The notes beneath the pieces were generated by a model, which saw only the letters and a program-made list of their open reading frames with translations, searched no databases and was not told the origin of the DNA. A stretch of DNA of 64,000 nucleotides from Vitis vinifera (taxonomy: Eukaryota; Streptophyta; Magnoliopsida; Vitales; Vitaceae). The stretch spans positions 449,001-513,000 of the forward strand of contig NC_081817.1 in the NCBI RefSeq assembly GCF_030704535.1. The letters are read 5' to 3'. Of this stretch, positions 22,537 through 35,100 are shown piece by piece. Each line of letters starts with the position of its first letter. Position 1 is the stretch's first letter. Both the position numbers and the translations under genes were made by a program.

Positions 22537-25500
22537 CATCAATTAATTTGATGGACGGCACGTGTTCGACCTTGTAGAAATCCTCCCCTTCTTTCCCATT
22601 TATCACTTGAAGCCTCCGTATGAAATCTTTGGGCATAAAGACAACGTCCAATGTCTGAAGGGTAGTGATATACTTCACTTCTTCAGGAACCATTTCCAAT
22701 GATACACGTGCAAGAATAGCTAAATTCTTAAGATTAGGCATTGCACCTTTATCCACCTTCAACCTTTTCACGGAGTGACTGGAGATCGCCAGATCTTTGA
22801 GCCGAGGGAACCCATTCTTAGAGAAAACCATTTCCTCCCCAATGTAAAAATCAGTCAATAAGGAAAGGATTGTCAAGTTAAGAAGGCACTCTAGAATCGG
22901 TGTCGGGTCCTGTTTTAGTTTAGAAGATCTCAAGGTTAACATAGTGAGGTTTGGAGGGAAGAAAAAGTGCCCAAGCAAGTTGCTTATTTCTCCATCTAGG
23001 TTTAACTTATAAAGATGTGGACACATTGATAGTTGCTTTAGATCTATTTCTTCCACTTTGGTACCAACATCATTCAAACCTAAGGAACGAAGATTGCTTG
23101 AAATGGGATGAGAGGGTTTGAGAATTACATCCAACTCTTTAAAGCTTTTGACTCTCTTCACTTCCAATTTTTGAAGCTTGGTCAAGTGGGCCAAATCTTT
23201 TATGTCCCATTGTTCTGCATCAAATTCTTTTAACGTCTCCAAGTTACTCAGGTTGCCCCATTGCACCTTACTATTACCCACATGAAGACGGAAAGGAAGG
23301 TAGAGATGTCTTAGCCATTTCATCCTACCTATCACTTCGTTCATTCAAAAACAAATCATCGGTTCATCACCACTAGGAAAAAACCGTAAATCCAGGGTCT
23401 GGATGCAACCTAAATTTCTTATAGATGATGGGAAGCGTAAGAGACTAGCATATTTAAAACTCAAGAACTTCAAGTGTACGAGGTTGCCTATTGATTTTGG
23501 TAATTTTTCTCCCAGTGAAAGTCCCTCAAGACTTAACACTCTTAATAATGTGAACTTCTTCAGGTTCAACTTCCTCAGCATCCAGTGTACTGTCACTTCT
23601 TTTGGTGGAGAGAATATTAGAAGAGATCGGAGGGGTGTGCCATTTTCTGGGTTCAATTTGACATAAATATTAGCATCTTCATCTTTATTTTTGGAGACTG
23701 CTCTAGCCTCTGCATCACTCTCTACAGGAAGAGATTGATCTAGATATATGGCACGTCTTCGGACTTTATCTAGAGTAGGTGTTGTTACCACAGAAGATGA
23801 AAATGTTTCCACTTGCTGAAAACCGATAATCTCAAGAAAATTTTCTTCTTTTGCCTTTGACAAGCATAAATCTCGCATTAGGTCATGCAACTGGCAAGTT
23901 TTGACTCTTCCATTTGAACCTGTTCTTCCTACTTGAACCATACACCTTTGAATGAGCTCATCCAGATACCCTTCTGCAACATCCTCCAATGTTTGTTCTC
24001 CCACCTTTGATATAATCCCTTCAGCCACCCACATTCGAACCAAACTTTTTGTTCGAATTTCATAGTCCTCGGGGAAATGGGCTAAATAGAGAAAGCAAGA
24101 TTTTAAGTGGTATGACAAATCTTGGAAACTTAAAGCTAACACATCGGAGACTCCACTGTCTTGCTGCTTGTAATTGTCTTTGCCTCTCATCAAGTATGAT
24201 TTAATATTTCTATGAATTCTCTCCCAATCATACAATGTGTGGTTTGTAGCTAGAAGTCCTCCAAGCACAACAACAGCCAATGGCAAACCTCCGCAATATC
24301 TAGCCATTTCCTTTCCCACCTCCTCCATGTTGTTAATGGTAGGATCTAAAAAAGTTCAAGAGAAATTGATTAGAAATATTCTGATAATCAACTATTACCA
24401 AGAAAAATAAATTACTCAAGAATTAGAATTATGCAATTGCTTTGTGTAAAAGAATAAGAAACTTATAATCATGAAACTTTTCTTAGCCTTAATGAATAAC
24501 TTGTTTTACAAGTCATAGCAATTAACTTAGAGTGTGTTTCACAGTAATTTTTAGAAATTTTTTTAATCTTTTTAATACTTGAAAAATAAAAATTTTCAAA
24601 TGTTAGAAATGTTTTCTAAAATTACTACCAAACAAACTCTTAGTTTCAATAAAATAAACTAAAAAATTACCAAGCCAGAATTTCCAAAAGCTTGAAAAAG
24701 TTCTAAGTTGAGCCATGGACATGAGCACTCAACCCAACCTAGTAGCTCAAATTGGCCCCATGTTTTACAGCCCTGGTTGCAATTTAATAATTGTTGCTTT
24801 GACATGTTTAGTCATAAAATCAAATTGAAAAGGGAAACAGTAGAAAATTTTGGGAGGAAAGGCTAATGGAAACCTTATGTTTTAGGGCCCCTGTTCCAAT
24901 TGACTTGTTGCTTTGACAACCTCAACCCTGTGGTTGTAGTTATAAAATCCAATTGACAAGGGATAGAATAATGAAATACCTGTACCATTATCATTTCTGA
25001 GGAAGGCTCTTCTCTGAAGAAGCTCCCAACTCTCTTCCTCAGTTAAACACTTTGGTTGGTACAAGAAGCCTTGTGGATCCGCATGTGAAGCCACCGCTTT
25101 GTTCCGGGTGGTGAGTAGTATCTTGCTGCCTACCTTTTGCAGTGGAAAGGCAGGTCTTAGCATGTCCCAAGCTTCTGTAGTCCACACATCATCCAGAATC
25201 ACCAGACATTTCTTTTCCTCTTGTATTCGATAAACTCTCTTTAATACCTCATTTTCACCCATCTTCTCAATTTCCTTCCTCTGCTCTGGAGAAGGAGGCA
25301 TGAATTTGAATAATATTTCTTGTACAACCGCTCTGATGTTGAATTGTTGAGATACGGAACTCCAAGCAAAACAATCAAAATGACGCCTAACAGCACCATG
25401 ATGATAAACCTTCTTTGCGAGAGTGGTTTTTCCCAGGCCCCCCATACCCCATATCGACACAACTGAGCATCTTTTGTCCGGGTCCACGAGCTGTTCCACC

Positions 25501-26024
25501 AAGATCTTCACGTTTCCCTCCACTCCAACTGTGTCTTCATCAACAACGTGGGAGTAAGACCGCCTGAGGATACGTTGCCTCTCATTTCTGGAACCGGAGC
25601 TTTCTCCTTCTCCTATGCTCTTTATGTTATAGCTCTGTAAACTTGTACTGAGACTGGAGATTCTGTTTTTTATGGCATCAATCTCTGTCCCAACCTCATG
25701 GAGTGCTTTAAATTCTGATAAGATGCAAGCATACCTCTTGAGGATGTTTTGAAGGCCACTTCTCCTCCTCCTGGCAACCTTGAAGGCAAAAGTCTCTACA
25801 GTGTCTTCGGCATCATATGCAGCCTCTCTAATTTCAGCAACCAAATTGCGAATTGTCTCGTCCTCATCTTGTCTTGCGTCTGCATCTTTCAGAAAACATG
25901 TCATCCGCCTAAGCTCGACCTTAATTTCTGCAACTTTGTCAGTCACCCCATGCAAGAAACTTGCCTCTTGAATCAACAGGTCACCTAGCCTTTCCACAGC
26001 AAAGGACACAATAGCCTCCACCAT
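22537..26024 (-). pseudogene. NLR-D: CC-NB-ARC-LRR with a single premature TGA
   Basis: Exon 1 is 26024-24980 (ATG of MVEAIVSFAVERLGD), intron 1 is 24979-24346, and exon 2 is 24345-22537 with a GTAAGT donor at 22536. A terminal exon probably lies near 21930. Coiled coil, P-loop GMGGLGKTTLA, kinase-2 VILDDVW, RNBS-B LLTTRN, GGLPLAVVVLGG, CFLYLAHFPEDYEI, LHDLMRDL and LRRs are all intact and in one frame. The exception is TGA at 23347-23345 (about residue 682), where NLR-A has GGA (CFGINKVIG). A single-base change thus truncates the protein within the LRR, leaving CC-NB-ARC and the first LRRs. It could be a null, a truncated receptor, or a segregating allele. Confidence 0.85.
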
Positions 26025-27884
26025 TTGTTTGCTGTTACTTGTTCCTACAAAGGAGAAATGTTCAAAAGATGATCGCCTCTGCAATCTCTTCTACACCTCC
26101 ATGACTGCAAAAATGTAAATCACCCTATTTAATTATATTTTTACATAATCTAGAGAAAAAAATAATTGCATTTATATCCTTTGTAGTTTCTGAAATTAAA
26201 ATGCACACTTTGTTAAACCTTCAACACCACCCTTCTCGTTAAAGTGAAGGTACTTGCAAGGGTGGGTTAAAATCGGTTGACTCGATCGATAGTCCGATTT
26301 GACTCAGGTGAATCGTCTGAGTTACCGGGATTTTCGAGTTAAACTCAAAAATCAAAATTTTTTCTTCCAAATCACAACAAAAGAACATCAAACCGCAACC
26401 AAAACTGAGAAATTTCTGAAAATCAGTGATATCTTAAAAAAAAAAAAAAAATGTTTTTCAGATGGAGAAAACAACTCAATGAAGTCCTTGAAAAGTTTTT
26501 TAGTCCAATCCGCGACGGTCTTTGAGAATAAGAAGAGGTGGTTGAGAGCATTTCATCGCTAACCTCACAACGGATGGACTGCAGCGCCTTGGTGTCAGCG
26601 GCGTGACTGTGGTGACTGCTGAGAAGCATCGGATCCCTCGTCCTCCATTGCCGATAATTCTTCGGGAGAATTGTGTTTTGGGCCCAAAAATTAACATTTA
26701 GTCCTCCAACCACTCATATTTAAACCCAAGACCCAAACAAAGTATGAAAATTAAGATGAAGGATATTGTCTTTCATTAATTCCTAAAATACTCTTATCCC
26801 TTATATGCCTACAAGTGAGTGTAAATTTTAATTTTTTTGTGTTTTTTTCCTTTTCTATTCCCTATTAAATATTACTCATTTCTAACTTTTTTTTCCTTTT
26901 TATTCCAATATATATTTCTATTTTATGTCAAATAAAAAACAATAATATTTTTTTATTTTTCATTTTTAAAGATATTGAATCTTTTTGCTCTTATTAAAAG
27001 CAATGATAAAAATTTTGGGATTTTTCATCCAAATATTTTTTATCTTTTTGTATTTATCTTTTAGTTTAATTTTTATTTTTTATTTTAAATTTATATTACC
27101 CTTTCATCTATATTTTTCTCTTATTTTTAATTATTTTTTATATTTTCTACATTAACCATATTTTTAAAAATTTTAAAATTAACTATCACTTCACTTTATT
27201 ATATATATATATATATATATATCTTTTTAGCTTTTTAATTTTAATCTTTTTATTTTAAAATTTTTAAAAAGATAAATTTGTTGAAAAAAAAAAACTAAGA
27301 TATGAAGTTCTAATATTAAATTAATAATTTTTCTTATCTAGATAGACTAATGCAAAGTATTTTGACCCACAACAAGAAAATTGTCAATACAATTTTTTAG
27401 TTAAACTTTAAAAATTAAGTTTCAAATAAAATATATTATATAAAATTTTATCTAAAAATTATTGAAAGTGTTATTTAATTTTTTTATTTATTGACTTTGA
27501 AACTTATCTAATTTTTTACTTGAAAGGTAATAGAACATGTTTACAAAAAAAAAAAATTAGTTTTTCATTTTTTAAATAAATGAGTATAAATATATTAAAA
27601 GAATTAAAGATAATCTTAGTAAAAATTTTGATAAATATGATTATAATTTTAAATATAGATTCATTTGGATAAAATTTCACAAAAAAAAAAATATATAGTG
27701 AAAAGAAATAACATTGCTAAAACTACAAAAACAAAATATGTAATTACAAATTTTTTATGATGAAATTTAAAAATAAAATTCGAAACAATTCTTGAGTGAG
27801 AGAATTTGAGTGGGGGAAAAATCTTTGAGTGGAAAAAAATAGGAAATTTTTTCAAAATCACTTGAAATTCTTAACAAAAAGTAG

Positions 27885-28170
27885 TCTTGTAACCCTTGTA
27901 CAATTAATAAATTTGTCTTGTACGGTTAGTGTGATACCTTGTACAATAACTCAAATAACTCAAATTTTTATTTCTTATGTGTTAATTGTTGCAAGGAATG
28001 TCTTAATGAAATAGTTTGGTAAAAAAAAGAAAAAAAACTATCAATAATCGTCTTAATATCAAATTCAAGTTGTTTAAAAATCGTACAAAACCTTTAAGAG
28101 CCTTGTACACCCTTGTACACTTAGCACATTTCCCTTGTACAATTAGTATAATACCCTTGTACAATAACAT
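27885..28170. repeat. Two clusters of CCCTTGTACAATTA-type repeats
   Basis: Cluster 1 (27885-27950) and cluster 2 (28100-28170) each carry three or four copies of an ACCCTTGTACAATTA-like word. They follow the same internal order (…CTTGTACAATTA…, …CTTGTAC…TTAGTGT/TATAATACC…, CTTGTACAATAAC), about 215 bp apart. This looks like a duplicated minisatellite-like block; function unknown. Confidence 0.65.
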
Positions 28171-28397
28171 ATATTTCATATTTAAACGTATTTTCAAAAA
28201 GAGGCAATATAGAAAATAAAAATAAAAACTAGAAAAATATTTTAAAACCAAACTCAAATATAATCTATATAATTTTTAGTTACTTGTTTTCATCTAAAAT
28301 AAGTAAATATACCTTTCAACCCTCTTATATATATATAAAAAATCAATCTCTACTATGTATTAATATAATCCACTTTTAAAATTAGGTGATATGAAAA

Positions 28398-28483
28398 CAT
28401 TTTAATTGAGTACTTAAAATAAAAACTCTCAATTCATCCTCATTTTAATTGAGTACTTAAAATAAAAACTCTCAATCCATCCC
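28398..28483. repeat. 43-bp tandem duplication
   Basis: Two adjacent copies, 28398-28440 and 28441-28483, beginning CATTTTAATTGAGTACTTAA, with one difference (ATTCATCCT versus ATCCATCCC region). A recent replication-slippage type duplication. Confidence 0.85.
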
Positions 28484-29149
28484 CTTTCTTTATTTTTCTT
28501 TTTCTCATTTTAATAAATTTTCAATTAATTCAAATCATTAAAAAAATCCTTAATAAACAAATTTGTAGCATTTCATATGACTTATTACTAAAGGTCATAT
28601 TCAAAAAGTTGTTAAAATAAGGAAGGAAGAAGATTAAAAAAAAAATTGAACTTTTTATTTTATAATAGTAAAAAAAAACTTTAAAATACTTTTTAGTATA
28701 AAAAAATAAAATATTGAATATATTTAGTTTAAATGGTATTTTAATCATTAAATTATTTACTTTTAAAATGTAAAAGATAAAAATAAATATAAAAGATAAT
28801 TTTTATTTATTTAAATTAATATTTTTTTAAAAAGTATTTTCTAAAATAGTCTTTGAATCATTAATATAATTTTTGATTATTTATAATTTAAAAATAAAAA
28901 ATAATATAATTTTTCAATTATTTATAAAAGAGTTTTAAAAAAATGAAAAATCAAAAAATGGTTAAATAAGAAAGAAAAGTGGCAAGTAGTAGAATAAAGA
29001 TAAAAATGAGTCAAATGAGTATTTTTGCCAATTACTATCTGTGGACTTAAATATGGGTGGTTGAAAGATTAAATATTAATTTTTGGGGCAGCTGGGCCAA
29101 AACACAATTCTCCCTAATTCTAATTACAGGCGTAGTAGCACACTCAATG

Positions 29150-29330
29150 ATGAAAGGCAATAGAAAGTCAAAGTAGAATAGAAAGCTGTCTCCAATAATA
29201 CACTCTCTTTGAACACGCGGAGTCTACCACACACTCCAATCAAACACATAAAGAAGAAAGAGAAGGCCCTGCAATTTGTACCAACCCTCAATAATGTCAG
29301 CAGACTCAGCACAGGAGCCACCCATTAGCT
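29150..29330. repeat. Displaced NLR 5'-flank fragment
   Basis: TCTCCAATAATACACTCTCTTTGAACACGC and the following text to CACCAACCCTCA-like sequence match the NLR-B upstream flank (19540-19640) and 42030-42190 in the same orientation. It probably belonged upstream of NLR-D and was moved about 3 kb away by AT-rich insertions. Non-coding. Confidence 0.55.
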
Positions 29331-31000
29331 ATCTTCGTTTCACTCACACCCGACCGGGCCCACCACTTTCACATTTGCCTTTACAAGTGACGCAATTATT
29401 AATTAATAATGATTTTAAAAAATATTTTTAATATTTAAAAAAATTTATTATTATAAATATTAAATACACTATATAAAATCACTCTCAAATACCTTATAAA
29501 CGGATGAAAGTTTGAATTTTGAATTCTAAATGATCCAAAATATCAAAATTAGAATTTGAACTTTAAAATATTATCCTAATTGTCAATTGATTTCTACTCT
29601 TCTACTCCAAGCATCTCTTTAGAATTTGGACATTTTTCAAATGTTCTCTCCAACAGGACAGGGAAAAGAAAGGTGTAACAACTTGGGGGCTGCTAAAGTA
29701 CAATGAAACACAGCCCATTTTGGTAATTTCTTTGGGTGGGCATCCATTGCAAGCTACTTATTAGAAAGTATATAAAAGTTTAAGAAGTTCCTAAATTCAA
29801 ATATTAGGATTTGATTTAGTTTAAGTAATTAAGATTATATTTGGATACATTTATTGTATTTTTGAGTTTTAAAAATAAGTAGTAGGAACTCTTAAACAAA
29901 TAATAGAGATTGATTTAAAAAAGATAATGATTTTTAGAAAGGGTTTAAAAAAATAGAAGTATTAAAAACTTTTTACTTGGTCAAATTTAAAAATTTTGAT
30001 AAAATTTTTTTATAACATAAACTAAGTCCCCATTTTTTGTACAAGGGTTCCTAAATTTTATTTAGGAGATGCTACTGGCATGCTTCATGTTTTCTTATAC
30101 TTGTTTTTAAAAACTATTTTTTTAAGTTAAAAAACAAAAAATAGTTGTTTAGTATTTTCTAAGAATGAGGGTGTTTAGCTAGTTATCTTTTTTTAAAAAA
30201 ATTAAAAAAATTGGAAAATAAAAAACTTGTTTGGATAAGTTTTATTGAAAAATAATTTTTTATTTGATTTTGTAAAAAACATTGTATATAATATTAATTA
30301 AATTTAAGTCAAGTTTTATTAAAAATAAAAATACAATGGTTAAATGAAAATACCTTCAATTAATTTTTTCAGGATTCTATGAGTGGCAATTTTGAGAAAA
30401 AAAAAAAAAAAAGAGGAAAAAAGAAGTTTAAATCTTGTGGTAGTAGAAGTTAAATAATCACAACCTCATGTTAGGGGTTTAGTTCCTAGCATATTGCTTG
30501 CTAATTCTAACAAGTGAAATCATGAAAACCTTTAACCTATTACTAATATGTGAAGGGGCTCTTGGAGCATTGAAGTCTCCTGAAAATTCTTGAGTAAATC
30601 TATAGGATGCTTGGTTGTTTGAAGCATTAAGTTCAATGCTTGAAAGCTTATCTTATTCAATCTATGTTTTGCTTGAAAGACCTTTGTTGGGGCATTGTAT
30701 GGATGGGTCTTGCTAGTGTGGTTTTGACTCTTTCCTTTTTGGGCTTTTGTTTCCATTGGTATGCTTCCTGTGTACTAGGAAATCAAGGATGGTTGACACT
30801 TATTAATTAAATCTCTATTGGGATTATTAATATGTTTCATGAAAGAGTGAAAATGTGTTTTTTTCTCGTAAGAGGGCTATTTGCCCTAGAACTCGGCCAA
30901 GCCTTTTGGCTGACATCTTCACAAGCCCTTTTTCTCTTCCAACCCCTACTGCATGTCCAGATGCGGAGAAAACAGGAGTCACGCTCTCCCCCTTTTTTCA
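29331..31000. other. Intergenic region between NLR-D and NLR-E
   Basis: Contains a fragment at about 29590-29760 resembling the NLR-A upstream flank (13640-13800) and AT-rich DNA to about 30500. From 30500 to 31000 the base composition is more balanced, but no protein family is recognised. Confidence 0.4.
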
Positions 31001-31002
31001 GT

Positions 31003-31123
31003 GTTTCAATGGCGGTTCTCAAGTGGGGCAGCGTTGATTTGCGGATTTCTCCAACCATGTTAGTGGAAGAAGCTTCAGGGATGGCAGTGAAGAATGAATA
31101 TGATTGGCAGTGGCGTTGTACCA
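31003..31123 (+). repeat. Inverted-repeat partner of 45595-45720
   Basis: The segment containing TTCAATGGCGGTTCTCAAGT and GGGGCAGCGTTGATTTGCGG through GATTGGCAGTGGCGTTGTA is the reverse complement, with about one change in ten, of 45720-45595. In both copies a frame of the form MxVLKWGSVDLR.SPTM.VEEA can be read, but the other copy has a stop after VEEA. It could be an old exon; I do not recognise the protein. It lies 1 kb upstream of NLR-E exon 1. Confidence 0.65.
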
Positions 31124-31319
31124 GGTCAGTGTTGCCATCTTTGGTAGGTTTAAACTATTGGGAGGGAAAGGGAAAGAACGGAGTAAAAGAAAAGGTAAAG
31201 GTGGGGACATTGAATAGGAGGACAGTACAACTAGGTCGATTCTACTCTGTACAATCCTTGAGGTATGCTTCTGTCTTTTGGTAATTGGAATGCAAGCGCC
31301 TTGACCCACAAACCATTGA

Positions 31320-31500
31320 CATGTTGATGATATATATTGTGAGCTCAAACTTAAGCTTTTAGGAAAATCGGTTGTAGAACATGGTATCTGAGCTTTGTTT
31401 GGCGAGAGGTTATGTGTTGGAGCCGCCTCTGCAACTTGCATTTCGCCCCTGTGTTGGGCCCAGTTCAACATTCCAATGGTTGACATCATATATGCAAGCT
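31320..31500 (+). mobile_element. LTR-retrotransposon remnant with degenerate primer-binding site
   Basis: TGGTATCTGAGC (31382-31393) differs by one base from the Met-tRNA primer-binding site. It is preceded by TTAAGCTTTTAGGAAAATCG-GTTGTAGAACA, a typical copia LTR end, and followed by GCGAGAGGTTATGTGTTGGA-like leader text. Only the LTR end and the start of a leader are visible; the rest has been lost. Confidence 0.55.
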
Positions 31501-31744
31501 AAATTGTTATATGGGGCGAGAGACATGGTTGAAGAAGGTTGAAGAATTGCATCTTTTCCAAAGCTATACTACTCCTAAAGGTTGGAGACAGGTCCAGGTG
31601 CAAAAAATTAGTATTAGTATTTGTAGCCTCACTATGCGTTTGGAGAATTTATGCCAGATAAAAGTCTGGCATAGATCAGCCCACAAAGTGCCCAGTCCAA
31701 GGCATTTCTAAAATGGGGCGTGCTTTGTTACACTCTTTGAGTTG

Positions 31745-32106
31745 TTAGGAATCTTTTCCTTTCCTGCTGCTGCTGCAGAGAATATTTGAAAGAAGTAGAA
31801 TTGGATGTAAACAGATCCTTTGAGTGGAAGAGGAGAAAGCAATTGCCAATCCTCTATCTAGAACACTCAATAACACAAGGGAACACTTACAAGCTTTCCC
31901 CCGGAGCAGAGAATATTTGGAAAAAGTAGACTTGGATGGAGAGATCCTTTGGGTAGAAGTGTGGAAAATCAATTGCTTATATCCCCAAGCAAAGAAGTGA
32001 TTCTTCTATCCACAACATTCAAAAACACAAAAAAAGACCTGTAAATTTATCATCCATTCAAATTAAGAGCCAAAACAGGTTTTTCTGTGAATGACAGAGA
32101 AGAAAA
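31745..32106. repeat. NLR-E upstream flank / 5' UTR, tandemly duplicated
   Basis: Two related segments (about 31780-31875 and 31905-32035) carry the reverse complement of the NLR-A upstream duplicates. The last 40 bp before the ATG (GAGCCAAAACAGG...GACAGAGAAGAAAA) match the NLR-A leader (GAGCCAAAATAGG...), so it is probably transcribed 5' UTR. Confidence 0.65.
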
Positions 32107-35100
32107 ATGGCAGAGGCTATTGTGTCCTTTGCTGTGGGAAGGCTAGGTGACTTGTTAATCCAAGAAGCAAGTTTCTTACATGAGGTGAGTGACAAAGTTG
32201 TGGAAATTCGGACTGAGCTGAAGCGGATGCAGTGTTTTTTGAAAGATGCAGATGCAAGACAAGATGAAAATGAGGTTATTCACAATTGCGTTGTGGAAAT
32301 TAGAGAGGCTGCTTACGATGCTGAAGACATCATAGAGACCTTTGCCTCCAGAGTTGCCCTGAGGAGGAGGAGAAGCAGTCCCCAAAACATCTTCAAGAGG
32401 TGTGGTTGGATCTTCTTTGAATTTATAGCACGCCAGAAGGTTGGGACAGAAATTGATGCCATTAAAAAAAGGGTCTCCAATCTCACTACAAGCTTACAAA
32501 AGTCTGACATAAGGAGCATTACAGAGGGAGAAAGCTCAAGTTCCAGAAATGAGAGGCCACAACAGGGTAGGCCTACTTACTCCCACCTTGATGATAAAGA
32601 TATCATTGGGGTGGAAGAAAGTGTGAAGATTTTGGTGGAACAGCTGGTGGAACCAGACAGGAAATGGTCAGTTGTGGCCATATATGGTATGGGGGGTCTG
32701 GGAAAGACCACTCTTGCTCGGAAGGTTTATCATCATGTCCATGTTAAGCATCATTTTGACCATTTTGCTTGGAGTTCCATATCTCAACACTTGGACAGCA
32801 GGGCTGTTGTAAGAGGAATACTGATCAAATTGACATCTCCTTCTGAAGAGCAAAGACGGGAAATTGACAACATGAGTGATGACGAGCTATTCAAGAGAGT
32901 GTATAAAATTCAAAAGGAAAAGAAATGTCTAGTGATTCTTGATGATGTGTGGAGAAAACAAGATTGGGACAGTCTAAGACCTGGCTTTCCACTGCGAAAG
33001 GAGGGCAGCAAGATAGTGATCACCACTCGGAACAAAGCTGTGGCTTTACATGTGGATCCACCAAATGTCTTTTTGCACCAACCGAGGTTATTAACTGAGA
33101 AGGAGAGTTGGGAGCTTCTACAGATGAAGGCACTCTCTACAGGTATTTTTTATCCATCTCCAAAATGTCACTATTGGTTTTCAGATTCCAAATTTTGTTA
33201 TTTTTATTAGGCTTTCTCAACATAACAATACTCCGTTTGGGATATCAAAAAATAATAATAATAATAATAATATAAGTGGAAGTCAGTATTATTGCAATTG
33301 ATTTTGCATACTCTAGAATACTTTATTAAAGATATAAGGTCAATTGCAATATTTTGAAAATTTTATTAAATAGAAATCTATTTTGGCCATTTAGGTACTA
33401 TTTTAATTTTTTGCTTTTAGCAATAGAAAAAAAGAGAAGTAATTCCTACTACAAAACCGTTGATTCCATGCTTAGGAAGCATATTCTATTTTTTTTTTAA
33501 TAGGAGAAGAACAATTTTAACTTTTATTTTTTATTTTTTATTTTTGATAGGTAAACATTTTAAAAATTAGTTAAATAGCTGTTTGTGTTCACCAAACAGT
33601 AAGTCCCTTTCTTTTTTTCAATGTGTGGGAAAATCAGATTAAAAAAAAAAATGTCATCCATGTTTGAGAGTTGTTTTCAAAGATCGTACTTGACTTTCAA
33701 AATATTATCTTTTAGTAGTTTAGAAGCTCCTCCAAACAATGTTTAGATATTTTTCCAAAAATAAATAAATCATGTTAGAAGTATGGGACCCCAAGTTTAG
33801 CTCCAAACATTCCATTTAGAAGCTTTTCTAAAAGGGCCTACATATAGTTGTCAAGTTGCAATTAGGTCTACACTTTTAGCAGTTTAACCTAACCCAACTC
33901 GACTCAATACAAATTAAATTTTAGTCAAGACTTATGTATTTTGCATTTTATTTTAAAGCTTTTGGTTCATTCTATTGTTGGTAGCATATGATTGTAGTTG
34001 TGAAGATGAATGAGCAAATGGATGTCATAAATTTACATATTACCATATTAACATGTTTAAGTTCTAGAATTCTAGTCAAATGAATTTTATCTGTTGTTTT
34101 TAATTTGTTGAATATGAGTTGTTTGGTAAAAGATTTAGTGAAATAGATCTTATAGATCATTTTGGTCATTCATTCTTACCCAAAATTCCATCTACAGTCT
34201 TTAATTTCCTGAATATGCGTTGGTTGGTAAAAGATTAAGTGAAATGGATGTTATGCTTATATAATAGTTAGGTTAATTTTGATGTATCTTATAATTCATT
34301 TTGGTCATTTATTCTTACATCAGTTAGAATTTTGATGGTCAATGATTAATAAAAATATGTCAAAAGATTGATTTAATGTGGGTTTAATCAATAGTCTAAT
34401 CCTTATTAAATGTATATAAAATTTGTTTACTTGTTTTTGGACTCATCACAACCAAATACAACCTGATTTTATAACCAACCCAAATTACTCAACTCATCTG
34501 ACTTGCATTATATTAATCGATTTGAGTCTAACTTGATTCCAACCCAAGTTTGAAAAAATAGCTTAGATTGAGCTTAAATTGGGAAGCGGTGAACATTGGT
34601 TTGGGTTGAGTTTTGGGAAAATGAGCTTCATGTTTAAATTGAGCTTGAGCTGAGTGTTAACCTAATCCATAGGACCTCAAATTTGACCCTTACTTTTAAG
34701 TAAAAGAGAAATTAATTTGTGCCTTAGGTTGGCTTGGTAGCTCAAGTCCATGTGACTTTGGATTTTTGGCTAGGTAGGCGTCTCATTTATTTATTAAAAC
34801 TATATAATTTTGTTATTATTGTTGTAAGATTATTAAATTACCATATCAGTAAGGGTACACATATATCAACCGAAAATTAATGTATTTAGAAGATTACAAA
34901 TTATGATTTTGTATAAGATAAGTCATTCATAATCAATGATTATCTGTAAATATCAAATGATATGAGCTATGGTGGGTATGATTTCCTTTTTCACAACAAG
35001 TGGTTACATTATTAACATCTTTTTTAAGTAATGTGCTCTTTATATTATTTATTACAATATTCACAATGAATGTTTCATGAATTTGTAGGTTCTACCCTTA

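Larger units (their letters stand above)
26085..29100. other. AT-rich intergenic DNA upstream of NLR-D
   Basis: No gene is recognised. Around 26260-26700 there is a lower-AT island ending in a GC-rich patch (26575-26640) without a conserved reading frame. From 26760 to 29050 the DNA is extremely AT-rich and holds short tandem repeats, annotated separately, and a (TA)n run at 27199-27222. Confidence 0.5.

Noticed and set aside
27885-28170. CRISPR-like spaced repeats
   Set aside because: Repeats are short, imperfect and irregularly spaced in plant nuclear DNA; no cas genes. A minisatellite-like block fits better.
30832-31284. 150-codon plus-strand ORF
   Set aside because: Only the central 40 codons are shared with the inverted copy at 45.6 kb, where the frame is broken; not enough for a gene call. 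Recorded as a repeat and a finding instead.
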